DNA from: Bacteroidota bacterium
Lineage (GTDB): Bacteria > Bacteroidota > Bacteroidia > AKYH767-A > OLB10
Direction of reading: 5' to 3'
DNA length: 64,000 bases
Assembly: GCA_016722525.1 (NCBI GenBank)
Contig: JADKJB010000001.1
Location: forward strand, 186,001-250,000
Shown here: positions 11,060-21,076 of the stretch, piece by piece
How the letters are laid out: each line of letters begins with the position of its first letter
How positions within the stretch are numbered: position 1 is the stretch's first letter
Made by a program: the position numbers and the translations under genes
The notes under the pieces: model-generated
What the model saw: the letters and a program-made list of their open reading frames with translations, nothing else
Told to the model about the DNA's origin: nothing
The model's database searches: none

Positions 11060-12367
11060 TTAATCATTTTTGGGTCTGAAATGGATTGAAATAGGAACTC
11101 CGGATAACTTAAAATTCTCACGCAATTGATTTTCAATATACCTTCTGTAGGGATCTTTAACATACTGAGGAAGATTGCAGAAAAAAGCAAAGTGAGGATT
11201 TCTTCCAGGCAATTGTGTAATATATTTAATTTTCACATATTTCCCTTTTATTGCCGGTGGAGGATAATTTTCAATTAGCGGAAGCATTATTTTATTCAGT
11301 ACAGAAGTTGCAACATGTTGCTTTCTATTCTGAAATACCTCCAATGCAGTTTCAAGTGCTTTATGAATACGTTGTTTATGAATAACTGATGTAAAAATAA
11401 TTGGAATATCATTGAACGGTGCCAACTTTTCACGAATCGCCTCTTCCACTTTCTTTGTATTTTTTTTCTCGGGTTCCACCAGATCCCATTTGTTAACTAA
11501 AAGCACAATCCCTTTCTTATTCTTTTCTGCAAGGCTGTAAATATTTATATCCTGAGCGGTGAGGCCTAAAGTTGCATCAATCATTATGATGCATACATCG
11601 GACTCTTCTATGGCCCTGATTGTTCTCATTACAGAATAAAATTCAATATCTTCTTTTACACGTGCCTTGCGTCTTAAACCGGCAGTGTCAATCAGAAAAA
11701 AATCAAAACCAAAACCTTTGTATCGGGTGTAAATAGTATCACGGGTTGTTCCTGCGATAGGTGTTACAATAGTACGTTCAAGGCCAAGCAGCGTATTCAA
11801 AAAAGATGATTTGCCTACGTTAGGTTGACCAACAATAGCTATTTTGGGGATATCGGTTTCTACGTCCTCTTCGGTAGAAAATCCTTTCACCACTTCATCA
11901 AGCAACTCGCCGGTACCACTTCCGCTGATAGCTGAAACATTATAAATATCACCAAGTCCCAGTTTATAAAACTCTGAATTCTCAAATTGGCGTTTGTTGT
12001 TATCCACTTTATTTACTGCGAGCAAGATTTTTTTTCCTGATTTGCGTAGTAAGCGGGCTACTTCTTCATCTAAATCAGTCAGACCGGTTGTTACATCAAC
12101 AACAAAAATAATTACATCAGCTTCTTCAACAGCAAGCAAAACCTGTTTGCGGATTTCACCTTCAAAAACATCATCCGAACCTTTAATAAAACCTCCGGTA
12201 TCAATAACAGTATAGGGGAACCCAGCCCATTCGGCCTTGCCATAATGACGGTCACGAGTTACACCGCTTTCTTCATCAACAATAGCCTTACGAGATTCAG
12301 TTAACCTATTAAATAAAGTTGACTTACCTACATTCGGGCGACCTACAATTGCAACAATGTTTGACAC
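11060..12367 (-). CDS. der: Ribosome biogenesis GTPase Der (EngA)
   Basis: Double-GTPase needed for maturation of the 50S ribosomal subunit. The 435-aa product is intact. The first G domain has the P-loop GRPNVGKS (residues 9-16), DTGG and NKVD. The second has GQPNVGKS near residue 180, DTAG and NKWD. The C-terminal KH-like domain ends with LRENFKLSGVPISIHFRPKN. It lies 12 bases downstream of era on the same strand, so the two ribosome-assembly GTPases are probably one operon. Confidence 0.98.
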   Translation of the reverse strand: MSNIVAIVGRPNVGKSTLFNRLTESRKAIVDEESGVTRDRHYGKAEWAGFPYTVIDTGGFIKGSDDVFEGEIRKQVLLAVEEADVIIFVVDVTTGLTDLDEEVARLLRKSGKKILLAVNKVDNNKRQFENSEFYKLGLGDIYNVSAISGSGTGELLDEVVKGFSTEEDVETDIPKIAIVGQPNVGKSSFLNTLLGLERTIVTPIAGTTRDTIYTRYKGFGFDFFLIDTAGLRRKARVKEDIEFYSVMRTIRAIEESDVCIIMIDATLGLTAQDINIYSLAEKNKKGIVLLVNKWDLVEPEKKNTKKVEEAIREKLAPFNDIPIIFTSVIHKQRIHKALETALEVFQNRKQHVATSVLNKIMLPLIENYPPPAIKGKYVKIKYITQLPGRNPHFAFFCNLPQYVKDPYRRYIENQLRENFKLSGVPISIHFRPKND

Positions 12368-12379
12368 TTTCTTTTTATA

Positions 12380-13261
12380 TTAATCTTCGTTATAACCAAA
12401 TTTATTGAGGGATCTTTCATCATTTCGCCAATCAGATTTCACCTTAATAGTGAGATCGAGAAATACATGTTTACCAACAAACTTTTCGATTTTTTTTCGG
12501 GCATCTGTACCCAGTCTTTTAATTGCTTCACCTTTATGACCAAGAAGAATTGCTTTCTGTGATTCCCTATCGACAAAAATCTCACATCGAATTTTATCAA
12601 TTGTTGGCTCTTCTTTGTAATCAATAATGGTAACCTCACAGGAATAAGGAACTTCTTTTTGGTATTGCATTAAAATTTTTTCGCGAATAATTTCTGCAAC
12701 AAAAAAGCGAGTATTTCTATCGCTCAAATCTTCTCCATCAAAAAAGGCAGGAGCTTCAGGAATAAATCTTAATAATGTAGTAACTATAGCCTCCACATTA
12801 AAATTTTCGGTTGCCGAAACAGGAATGATTGCTGCGGGATTTAACTCTGTTTCCCAAAATGCAACGCGTTGTTCTAATTCAAGCTGATCGGCCTGATCAA
12901 TTTTATTAATTACAACCACCAATGGAATTTGAAGGTTTTTTAAACGAAGGCCTACCTCTTCACTCAATTTTCGTTCATTGACTTCAACAACAAACATAGC
13001 AGCATCTGCATCCAAAATAGTTGCATCCACCGACTTCATCATACGCTTATGGAGATCATAAGCAGGCTTAAGAATTCCAGGGGTATCTGAAAACACCATT
13101 TGAAAATCATCGGTAGTCAGAATCCCCTTTATACGGTGCCTGGTCGTTTGTGCCTTAGGAGTTACCACTGACAATTGCTCACCAACAATTCTATTCATAA
13201 GGGTCGACTTCCCAACATTGGGTTTGCCGATAATAGCGATAAAGCCTGCTTTATGTTCCAT
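12380..13261 (-). CDS. era: GTPase Era
   Basis: Small GTPase binding the 3' end of 16S rRNA during 30S assembly. The ATG at 13261 (MEHKAGFIAIIGKPNVGKST) gives 293 aa, the normal size; the frame is open 25 codons further upstream but that extension is not conserved-looking. G1 is GKPNVGKS, G3 DTPG and G4 NKID. The C-terminal KH domain is marked by GHKGEAIKRLGTDARKKIEKF. It is first in a probable era-der operon. Confidence 0.97.
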   Translation of the reverse strand: MEHKAGFIAIIGKPNVGKSTLMNRIVGEQLSVVTPKAQTTRHRIKGILTTDDFQMVFSDTPGILKPAYDLHKRMMKSVDATILDADAAMFVVEVNERKLSEEVGLRLKNLQIPLVVVINKIDQADQLELEQRVAFWETELNPAAIIPVSATENFNVEAIVTTLLRFIPEAPAFFDGEDLSDRNTRFFVAEIIREKILMQYQKEVPYSCEVTIIDYKEEPTIDKIRCEIFVDRESQKAILLGHKGEAIKRLGTDARKKIEKFVGKHVFLDLTIKVKSDWRNDERSLNKFGYNED

Positions 13262-13488
13262 CTTATATTTGCAAAGGTACGAAAATGCGCGGTGGCGACC
13301 CATAACTTTGTAAACTAATGAGTTAAAACAGGCCAAGCACTAACTTAAAAAGGCAATTTTGTATGTCAAATTGTTCAAGAAAATATTTCTATCTAATTCA
13401 TTTTCAATAATATAAAAAAATATTTGTCTACCATATAACATCCCATGAAAGAAATTTTTTAGGGTCCGGTAATTTCTATAAATTATAT

Positions 13489-13496
13489 TACCTTTG
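13489..13496 (+). promoter_or_regulatory. Bacteroidota -7 box upstream of the initiator tRNA
   Basis: TACCTTTG matches the Bacteroidota sigma consensus TAnnTTTG and is followed by CA, the usual start context. It lies about 100 bases before the tRNA. No clear -33 TTTG is visible at the expected distance. The era-tRNA gap (13262-13597) otherwise holds only a 12-base direct repeat, CAATGGTGAATT, at 13552 and 13567. Confidence 0.45.
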
Positions 13497-13597
13497 CAGT
13501 CCGATTTTCAGGGAATTCGTTCTTACAGCAATTATTTAGAAATTCATAGTTCAATGGTGAATTCGCCAATGGTGAATTACATATTGAAATTTTATAG

Positions 13598-13672
<75 letters not shown>

Positions 13673-13676
13673 AAGG

Positions 13677-13706
13677 AAAAAGGTGTCAAATTTGACGCCT
13701 TTTTTT
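13677..13706 (+). terminator. Rho-independent terminator of the tRNA gene
   Basis: AAGGTGTCAAA pairs with TTTGACGCCTT (one G-U pair), followed by a T run. It starts four bases after the tRNA CCA. Confidence 0.9.
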
Positions 13707-13906
13707 ATGCCGTCATGGTAAAATTGCAACGCATTGTGAAATCTATCTTGATTTTAATTTAGCTATGTTTTGAAACATCCATTATTTAGGATAATTTAGT
13801 TGAATTGCATTTAGGAAGTTAAGAACTATAGCTATCCAAGTCTGAATTCACTCTTCTGGAATTTGAATTATCACAAGTTTCATCCCTTTTAACGTACTAC
13901 TCATAA

Positions 13907-14249
13907 CCTCAGTCCTGACAAGTGGCTATTGTTCAGAAACATTTCGTTCACTGTACTCCACCTGTAAGGTCTGCTTAGTGCGATAAAATTGCACGTTTGT
14001 GGAGTGAAAAATGGTCTGCTTGGCGTGATGGAGTTGAGCGATTCATTAATGAAAAAGAAGTTGGATGCAACAAATTATTTCTTCAGTGGGAGACACAAAG
14101 CCTCAGTCCTAACAGGTGGGTATTTTACTAAAATATTTCGTTTACAAAATTCCACCTGTAAGGTCTGCTTAGCGCGATAGAGTTGAAGGTTTCATTAATA
14201 AAACAGAAGTTGGATACATTGAATTTTCTCTTCTCCAATGGACACAAGG
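13907..14249. repeat. Degenerate duplicated intergenic element with internal inverted repeats
   Basis: The 590-base gap 13707-14296 has no convincing gene but holds repeats. Copy A (13907-13984) and copy B (14101-14179) both begin CCTCAGTCCT and end CCACCTGTAAGGTCTGCTTAG, with a partly conserved centre (ATTTCGTT). A second block at 14013-14100 (GGTCTGCTTGGCGTGATGG onward) repeats at 14162-14249. Inside each copy the ends CAGTCCTAACAGGTGG and CCACCTGTAAGGTCTG can pair with two mismatches, so each copy could fold into a long hairpin. It may be a decayed miniature mobile element, but no transposase or target duplication is seen. Confidence 0.6.
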
Positions 14250-14296
14250 CATTGTGTCTCTACAACTATTGTTTTCTTGCTGAATTATTTATTTTC

Positions 14297-15820
14297 TTAC
14301 TCCACAACAAACTTCTTCACCAGTCTTTCCGCATCAGTTTGAAGCACCACTAGATAAACACCTTTCTTATAATTTATACAATTTAAATTTTTCGTATAAT
14401 AGGGCGGCTGTATCTTCGATTGCTCCTCAAAAACCATTTTTCCTACAGCATCAAAAACCTGTAGTTTGCAATTGTTCCCTTTCAACTTATCCGCATTTAT
14501 AAACGCCGTTTCCCAGTTAGGTGAATAGTATACACTCAGTGTTGATTGCTGTGTTTGAAGAATTGCTTCATTAATTCCAACCAGTGTGTCACATGGTGAT
14601 CCCGCCAATGCGGGCATATCATAATCGGGATTATTGGGTAAACCTAAATAAGATCTTTTACCTCCTAAATAAAAACTCCAGGGTTGAAAATCACAAGCAG
14701 TACCAGCCGAATCGGGTGAATTAATCACGCTCAAATTCATGTTTTCCAAATAATACATGGTTGAATCATAAGGAAAATTAGAAGCACCATTGGGACTTCG
14801 CCATGAACTACTTAAATAGATTTTTTCATCTGGACCACTTTTTAATTCGCCAATATAGCTGGGCGGTGAAACAGATTGCCAAATAAGTGTTTTAGTTGAA
14901 AAAATGTTGGATGCCCATGTATCATACTGCCATAGATAATTGACAGCTGACATTTGAGAGGAAACATACAAATACCTTCCACTTTGAGAATACTCACAGG
15001 ACCAATAATAAGGATAGGGACCAATGGTGAGTTCAGGTTCCACTAAGTTTGCGTTTGATATATTTCCAGTACATCGATCAAAGCTGTACAACTCTATTAA
15101 ACCAGCGAGGTTCACAAAACTTATTTTAGATCCATTTGGTGAAATGGAAATTTTGCCAAGGTTAGTCCCATTTAGATATCCTACATTTTGACCGGGCATT
15201 GCTGAAATTCCAACAGGAGAAACAAGGAATAAATGCCATTCATTATTGTATTGTGGCTGGCCAACCGGTGAGGGTCTTACTATAATCCACCAATCTCTCC
15301 CATTACCATGCTTTACGGCATTGATGCAATCTACATATTTAGTTCCACTTACTAATGAAACGTTTTTTTGAATGACGGTGCCCAAGCCACCATTGCTTTT
15401 CATATTTATTACTGAAAATTTTAACCCATTTGGCATTGTCACGCCTATTGAAAATAAGTAATAAAGAGAATCGCAATCTGGCATTGGAACTATAACCATT
15501 TCCTGATACCATCCACCACCAGAAATAGAATCTCCATTATTTAACAATAAATGATTTTTATTCCAGACTAAACCGGTAATCACACCTCCAGCACCAGATC
15601 TGGTATTTGCATAAAACAACAATTCCCCACTGGTATCAGCTATAGAAACACAAGATCCTCGAGTCACCAGTGAGGTCGAAATGGGTACTGGATTTGCAGG
15701 GATTGAAAAATCAATCCCTGCACTGTCACCGAAGCACCAGATGTTATTACGCTGAGCATGTGCAATGTTATTCCACAGAAGCAAACAAAATAAAATGAAA
15801 ATATTATGTACAATTTTCAT
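14297..15820 (-). CDS. Secreted propeller-like T9SS cargo protein, paralogue 1 (intact)
   Basis: A 507-aa protein with a signal peptide (residues 1-22, cleavage after AHA) and a C-terminal Por sorting domain (LSVYYSPNWETAFINADKLK to the end, KKFVVE). The middle is beta-rich and resembles a beta-propeller of the kind that starts with NNIWCFGDSAGIDFS. Markers shared by all three paralogues are SCVSIADTSGELLFY, NAVKHGNGRDWWIIVR, YSFDRCTGN, GRYLYVSS, DEKIYLSS and NPDYDMPALAGSPCDTLVGI. No catalytic residues are recognised; a surface binding or adhesin role is inference. It is the only unbroken copy of the three tandem paralogues. Confidence 0.85.
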   Translation of the reverse strand: MKIVHNIFILFCLLLWNNIAHAQRNNIWCFGDSAGIDFSIPANPVPISTSLVTRGSCVSIADTSGELLFYANTRSGAGGVITGLVWNKNHLLLNNGDSISGGGWYQEMVIVPMPDCDSLYYLFSIGVTMPNGLKFSVINMKSNGGLGTVIQKNVSLVSGTKYVDCINAVKHGNGRDWWIIVRPSPVGQPQYNNEWHLFLVSPVGISAMPGQNVGYLNGTNLGKISISPNGSKISFVNLAGLIELYSFDRCTGNISNANLVEPELTIGPYPYYWSCEYSQSGRYLYVSSQMSAVNYLWQYDTWASNIFSTKTLIWQSVSPPSYIGELKSGPDEKIYLSSSWRSPNGASNFPYDSTMYYLENMNLSVINSPDSAGTACDFQPWSFYLGGKRSYLGLPNNPDYDMPALAGSPCDTLVGINEAILQTQQSTLSVYYSPNWETAFINADKLKGNNCKLQVFDAVGKMVFEEQSKIQPPYYTKNLNCINYKKGVYLVVLQTDAERLVKKFVVE

Positions 15821-16051
15821 TTATCTTAAAATGTTAAACGATTTGGAATGAACTTGATTTTTATCATTAACTGTTCGAACAAAATAAATGCCTTCCCGCA
15901 ATTCATGAAAATGAAGTTCAAAACTATTTCCATTTACCGGATCAAATAACACCACGTTTCCTGTAGAATTATAAACATGCAGAGAAATTATTTTTTCATC
16001 CGGATTCTGGAGCTTCACCAGCACTTTACCGGTTGACGGGTTAGGATTTAT
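15821..16051 (-). pseudogene. Orphan T9SS sorting-domain fragment 1
   Basis: An open stretch of about 76 codons reading INPNPSTGKVLVKLQNPDE through GIYFVRTVNDKNQ to FNILR, then TAA. This is the C-terminal half of a Por sorting domain with no protein in front of it; a stop precedes it at 16052. Its stop codon abuts the start codon of paralogue 1. The same arrangement recurs before paralogue 2. Confidence 0.8.
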
Positions 16052-16072
16052 TTACACTGAGCCGAGTCTTCT

Positions 16073-17592
16073 TTACTCAACAACAAACTTCTTCACAAGT
16101 CTTTTCACATCACTTTGAAGCATGACAAGATAAACACCTTTCTTATAATTTATACAATCTAAACTCTTCGTAAAATAAGGAGGCTGTATCTTCGATTGCT
16201 CCTCAAAACCATTTTTCCTACAGCATCAAAACTTGTAGTTTGCAATTATTCCCTTTCAGGTTATCGGCATTTATAAATGCCGTTTGCCAGTTGGGTGAAT
16301 AATATATATTCAGTGTTGATTGCTGTGCTTGAATTATTTCTTCATAAATTCCTACTAGTGTGTCGCACGGTGATCCTGCCAATGCCGGCATATCATAATC
16401 CGGGTTATTAGGAAGACCCCAGTAAGTACGTTTCCCGCCCAGATAAAAACTCCAGGGTTGAAAATCAGATGCTAATCCTGCAGAGTCCGGAGAGTTTATT
16501 ACACTCAAATTCATGTTTTCAGGGTAGTACATAGTGGAATCATAAGGATAATAATACCAACCATTTGATTGAATCCAGGCACAACTTAAATAGATTTTAT
16601 CATCCGGTCCTCTTTTCAAAGCTCCAGCCGTGTACGGTGGTAAAGATGTTTGCCAAATTAAAGTTTTGCTTGCAAAAATATCGGGAGCCCAGGTATCATA
16701 TTGCCAAAGCCTGCTGATGGGATTGGTTGATGAAGTGACATACAAAAACCGTCCTGAAGCAGAGAATTCACTTGACCAATATGTTGGATAGGGTGGTAAT
16801 GATAATGAAGGTTCAATTTGTACAGGGTTGTTGATTAAACCGGAGCATCTATCGAAATTGTACAATTCAATCAACGAAATTGCATTCACAAATGCGATTT
16901 TTATTCCCAACTGAATTAATACTAAGCCGTCCTGTGTTAGTTCCATTTAGTGTTCCAACATTTTGGGTTGGCATCACAGTGATGCCTGTAGGGGATATCA
17001 AATAAGAATACCATGAATTGTTGTCATTTCCAGGAAATGGGACCGGTGACTTTCGAACTATGATCCACCAATCTCTTCCATTTCCATGTTTTACTGCCAA
17101 AATGCAATCTACCATCAGAAAATTGAGAAGTTGGACATTTTTTTGTGTAACAGCACCCAAGCCTCCATCCCCTCGCATGTCAACAATGGAATACATTAAA
17201 CCGAATTGAAATGTGACTCCAATAGAAAAGACATAATAACTAGAGTCATCGGATGGGTTAGGTACAATTACCATTTCTTGATACCAGCCACTACCAGCGA
17301 CAGAGTCACCACCCATCATAACATCATGGTTTCGATTCCAAATTAAACCGGAGAAAAACCCTCCGCTATTTCCATCTGCATTTCCATAAAACAATAAATC
17401 ACCACTTGTGTCTGCAATTGAAACACATGAACCACGGGAAACAACTGAACTATTTGTAGCTACAGAACCTGACAAATTATTAAAATCTAAAGCTGCACTG
17501 TCTCCAAAACACCAAATATTACCTCGCTGTGCCTGCAAAAAATTGCAGGACAGCAAGATAATTAGTGATACAATTACAAGTCTTAAGAACAT
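16073..17592 (-). CDS. Secreted propeller-like T9SS cargo protein, paralogue 2 (frameshifted)
   Basis: Closely related to paralogue 1 over its whole length. The N-terminal frame (17592-16867) starts with a signal peptide ending LQAQ and covers NIWCFGDSAALDF to RLSINSVGN. The next frame (16946-16218) covers KIAFVNAISLIELYNFDRCSG to the start of the sorting domain. Single bases missing relative to paralogue 1 at about 16207 and 16231 throw off the tail, which then recovers to end KKFVVE at 16073-16075. At least two frameshifts are therefore present. Decay or sequencing error cannot be told apart here. Confidence 0.75.
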
Positions 17593-17599
17593 TGTTTAC

Positions 17600-17716
17600 T
17601 TATTTTAAAATATTAAATGATTGCATATAAAAACCATTCTTGTTGTCCATGCATTTTGCAAAGTATATTCCATCATCAAAGAAAGACATATCCATCTGAA
17701 AAGTGTTTTGTTCTAC
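17600..17716 (-). pseudogene. Orphan T9SS sorting-domain fragment 2
   Basis: About 38 codons reading VEQNTFQMDMSFFDDGIYFA, then KCMDNKNGFYMQSFNILK and TAA. It is similar to the last residues of fragment 1 (SFNILR) and of the beta-helix protein at 19426 (TSFVKIQ). It ends seven bases before the start of paralogue 2. Confidence 0.7.
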
Positions 17717-17720
17717 TCAC

Positions 17721-17770
17721 TCTCGTCCTCGTCTGACGAGCCGGCCCGTGGTATGGGACGCGGATGTAAG
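17721..17770. other. Short G+C-rich patch of unlike composition
   Basis: The stretch beginning TCTCGTCCTCGTCTGACGAG and continuing through GGCCCGTGG to GGGACGCGGATG is much richer in G+C than the surrounding A+T-rich DNA. It contains the palindrome CTCGTCTGACGAG. It follows directly on the truncated end of sorting-domain fragment 2, suggesting it marks a recombination or insertion scar. No gene is seen. Confidence 0.45.
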
Positions 17771-17872
17771 GATGATTATCGTTGAGATGGAATGTGAGTT
17801 CATGCTTTATCTGTAGCATCATTTTTCTTATATCCTCAAACTTCTAAATTACTAATTACAAAATCTTAATTC

Positions 17873-19375
17873 TCATTCAATTACAAACTTTTTCACAACT
17901 CTCTCCTGCTCTGTTTCCACAACCACCATATACATCCCCTTCGCCTTCCCAATCATAGACAAATCCTTTGTATAATACCCATTTTGAATTTTTATTTGCT
18001 CCTCATAAATCATTTGCCCTTGCAAATTGTAAAGCATTAATTTACCGGAATGACCTTTTAAATGTTCAGCGTTGATGAATGCTTTTTCCCAGGTTGGGTG
18101 GTAGTAAACATGAAGTGCAGGTGGTACTGTATTGGGAATTTGTTGAATTCCGACTAAAGTGTCACACGGGCTGCCATCAAGAGCACCCAAATCATACTCC
18201 GGATTATTAGGTAAACCCCAGTAAGTTTCATTTCCTCCCAGGTAAAAACTAAAAGGTGAAAAATCGCAAGCTGACCCAGCACTGTCGGGATAATTAATGA
18301 CGCTAAGATTTAAGTTGTATATGCTTGTGACTGAATCAGGATATGGATAAGCTAAAATTCCATCATTGTAAACACATGAAAAATAAATCTTATCATCAGG
18401 CCCTCGTTTGAGTAATCCTCCTGTTGGAGGAAGTGAAAAATTTGCGATAGTATCTTTGCTGGCAGCAATATCGGGTGCCAGCAAATCAAATTGTACGATA
18501 CGTGATTCCACATCATCATTACTTGAAACATAAATATATCTGCCGCTTGCAGAAAATTCACATCCGAAATAGAATGGAACCAATCCTGTTGGTTGTTCTG
18601 TTTCGATATAAGTTACATTTGTAAATAATCCACTACACCGATCAAAATCCTACACTTCAATTAATCCACGACGATCAACTACCAAATATTTGGAACCATC
18701 TTTCGAAAAAGTAGTATGCATGAATCCATTATCGGTGGGAGTACCAACATTTTGAATGAATGGTCCTTCGATTCCAGCTGGTGTCACCAAATATCTGTAC
18801 ATGGAATCATTTACCACATCATACCTCCTAAACAAAACCCACCAATCTCTTCCATTTCCATGTTTAACAGCTGCAACGCAATCAGATGCTTCGTAATTAG
18901 TTAATCGCACATTTTTCTGAATAACAGCACCAAGTCCCCCATTTTGATTCATATCAACAACCGAATACCAGAATCCAAAAGGCACCGCAACCCCAGCAGT
19001 AAAAATATAAAAAAGATGGGTTGAATCCGGCCACGGAACAATGACCTGTTCCTGAAAAGTAAGCCCTCCAATCAACGTATCTCCATTTTGCATTAAATTA
19101 TGATTTCGATCCCATACTACTCCTAGTCTAGTTGAGCCCTGCTGCCACAGGAAATAGTAATCTGTGTTAGTATAAAATAAAAGATCACCTGCTGAATCAG
19201 AAATGGTGCAACTTCCGCCAGTGGTCACAGTTGATGAATTGAACAACTGTGTTGTTCCTTGATTAAATTTTATACCTGCGCTATCACCAAAGCACCAAAC
19301 GTTGTTTTTGAATTGTGCGAAACTGATAGAATGCCCGATTATTATAATAAAAAAAGTAACTATTTGTTTTTTCAT
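17873..19375 (-). CDS. Secreted propeller-like T9SS cargo protein, paralogue 3 (in-frame TAG)
   Basis: Third tandem paralogue, about 500 codons. The signal peptide ends SFAQ, followed by NNVWCFGDSAGIKF. The frame stops at TAG 18650-18652 (GLIEV-stop) and resumes in the same frame with DFDRCSGLFTNVTYIETEQ and GCEFSASGRYIYVSS, ending with a complete sorting domain (LHVYYHPTWEKAFINAEHLK to VVKKFVIE). Paralogues have Tyr at the stop position, so one substitution explains it. It is the most divergent of the three, which suggests it is nearest the ancestral copy. Confidence 0.78.
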
Positions 19376-19384
19376 ATTATTGAA

Positions 19385-19412
19385 AGGCAGATCACTTTGA
19401 AGTGACCTGCCT
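19385..19412 (-). terminator. Hairpin terminator after the beta-helix gene
   Basis: AGGCAGATCACTT and AAGTGACCTGCCT form a 13-base-pair stem (one G-U pair) with a minimal loop, between the stop of the beta-helix gene (19426) and the start of paralogue 3 (19375). On the minus strand it is followed by TTTCAATAAT, so the T run is weak. Confidence 0.55.
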
Positions 19413-19425
19413 GATTTTTAAAATA

Positions 19426-20505
19426 TTATTGAATTTTTACAAATGATGTATACCATGGGTTTTCATTAACATCAATTATCCTTACATAATATAATCCCTC
19501 CTCAAGCCAGCTCACATCCACGCTTTGAAATTGAGTAGTTGTTTCATATACTTTTTTACCCATCACATCCAGAATTTCTAAGCGCTTAATTTCTAATTGT
19601 CTGTTTTTTACAATTGTAATATATTGGTGAGAAGGATTTGGATAGATGGAGAAATTGTTATTGAATAAACTGATCGGTACAATGAGATTTTCTTGTTCGG
19701 TATTACCAGATAATCTGAGTGCCGGTATTTCTTCATGAATCTCCAGGAATAGCATCTCCCGTGCTGAAAATACAGCATCACCACCTGTTATGGCTTTTTG
19801 CCACGCTATGTCTGTGAGTGCAGTGGTATCAGTGGAAGAATAATCAGTAGTGTCAGCAATTGAATTCAGCCGTATAGAATTGACCGTTTTTTTATTCGTT
19901 TCGATTTCATTTGTATCAATAATTGAATTGTTCAGGGAAATTAAGGAATCAACAGACAGTACACCTAATTTTTTTTCAGGAATAGATAACAACTCTAAAT
20001 TGCTTGTTTTAGCACTATTATAAAAAGCAACAAAAGCTGAATCGGTGCCAAACCCTGTAGTAAGCAAAGTTGTATCTGCATTTAACTTTTCATACAATCT
20101 CTTTTTGGCCTGATAATCATTTGCGGATAAATAATCGGCATAAGAAGCAGAATCACCTACTATAGGTCCATAAACTATATCACGGTGAATGATACGAAGA
20201 GGAGGTGACTGACAAGTTATACCATTGGTTTGTCCGCTAAAAGGTCTAACAGATGGAGTCAATGTTTGGCTTGGACTCAAAGTCGATGTATTGGTTCCTG
20301 TGTGATACCAGAAAATTGGATTGTTACTATTCGGCACCCCAATTGCCCGATTAGCTAAAGGAATAGAACCCCATTGATTAGGCCATCCGGTACCACCAAA
20401 TGGATCAAGGATCGGCTTCGCCCTGAGTGGGTAGATCACCGTTTGCCAGTTGTATTCCGGTATTAAAACCATCCATTTCATTACATTCCAAAACAGTGTT
20501 GTCAC
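19426..20505 (-). CDS. Beta-helix protein fragment 9: C-terminal region with T9SS sorting domain
   Basis: After the opening few codons the frame reads WPNQWGSIPLANRAIGVPNS, then an alpha-helical linker rich in SADYLSANDYQAKKRLYE and NADTTLLTTG. It ends in a complete Por sorting domain (NNNFSIYPNPSHQYITIVKN, IKRLEILDVMGKKVYET, GLYYVRIIDVNEN) and stop. The sorting domain directs the protein to T9SS export and surface attachment. Confidence 0.65.
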   Translation of the reverse strand: MTTLFWNVMKWMVLIPEYNWQTVIYPLRAKPILDPFGGTGWPNQWGSIPLANRAIGVPNSNNPIFWYHTGTNTSTLSPSQTLTPSVRPFSGQTNGITCQSPPLRIIHRDIVYGPIVGDSASYADYLSANDYQAKKRLYEKLNADTTLLTTGFGTDSAFVAFYNSAKTSNLELLSIPEKKLGVLSVDSLISLNNSIIDTNEIETNKKTVNSIRLNSIADTTDYSSTDTTALTDIAWQKAITGGDAVFSAREMLFLEIHEEIPALRLSGNTEQENLIVPISLFNNNFSIYPNPSHQYITIVKNRQLEIKRLEILDVMGKKVYETTTQFQSVDVSWLEEGLYYVRIIDVNENPWYTSFVKIQ

Positions 20506-21076
20506 ATGGTTTTCTAATTAGCAGGGCACTACCAGTAATTGTGCTCGTGCCGTTGATCAGATTTCTTCTGAGGTATCCGTCTGTCACAAAATCCAGTTCA
20601 ACTACAAAATAAGTAGCAGATGTTGCATCATCTGAATTCTCAATTATATTATCATTTACTTCGGCTTCAGGACAATTTTGCAACCAGATGCTTTCATTGA
20701 TTTGGTTAGCAACTAATGCAGAGTGAGTGATGGTATTTGGTCGTGGTGGAATCGTACTCGTAGGGCTGGTATCAATATCCTTATAGGGCGTACCAATCTT
20801 AATTTTAGGGATGTTGAGTGCATGAATACCAATTCGATAGTTTGTTATCCCGTTTGAAAATACATGGATGTCTCCTGTTGTAAAAATACCTGAATTCTGA
20901 ATCGTCACCGCAGTGCTGTTAAAACTGGCATAAGGCATACTTGTAATAGAAGCAGGAATAGTGTTATTAAATGTGTTGCCATAAACCTGAAAATTCCCGG
21001 TGATATTGCGCCCAATAACTGCCGTTGAAAACACTTGTGAAAGTGTTGGTTTCATTGATAGTAACATTCGAAGCAT
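20405..21076 (-). CDS. Beta-helix protein fragment 8
   Basis: Helix coils with NFQVYGNTFNNTIPASITSM, TAVTIQNSGIFTTGDIHVFS, NVNDNIIENSDD-type steps and ALLIRKPCDNTVLECNEMDG. The last reads on into fragment 9 after a frame change near 20410-20500. Confidence 0.55.
   Translation of the reverse strand: MLRMLLSMKPTLSQVFSTAVIGRNITGNFQVYGNTFNNTIPASITSMPYASFNSTAVTIQNSGIFTTGDIHVFSNGITNYRIGIHALNIPKIKIGTPYKDIDTSPTSTIPPRPNTITHSALVANQINESIWLQNCPEAEVNDNIIENSDDATSATYFVVELDFVTDGYLRRNLINGTSTITGSALLIRKPCDNTVLECNEMDGFNTGIQLANGDLPTQGEADP

Noticed and set aside
14101..14176. Integron attC-like hairpin
   Set aside because: The arms form a hairpin but the R/L core sites do not match attC consensus and there is no integrase or cassette array.
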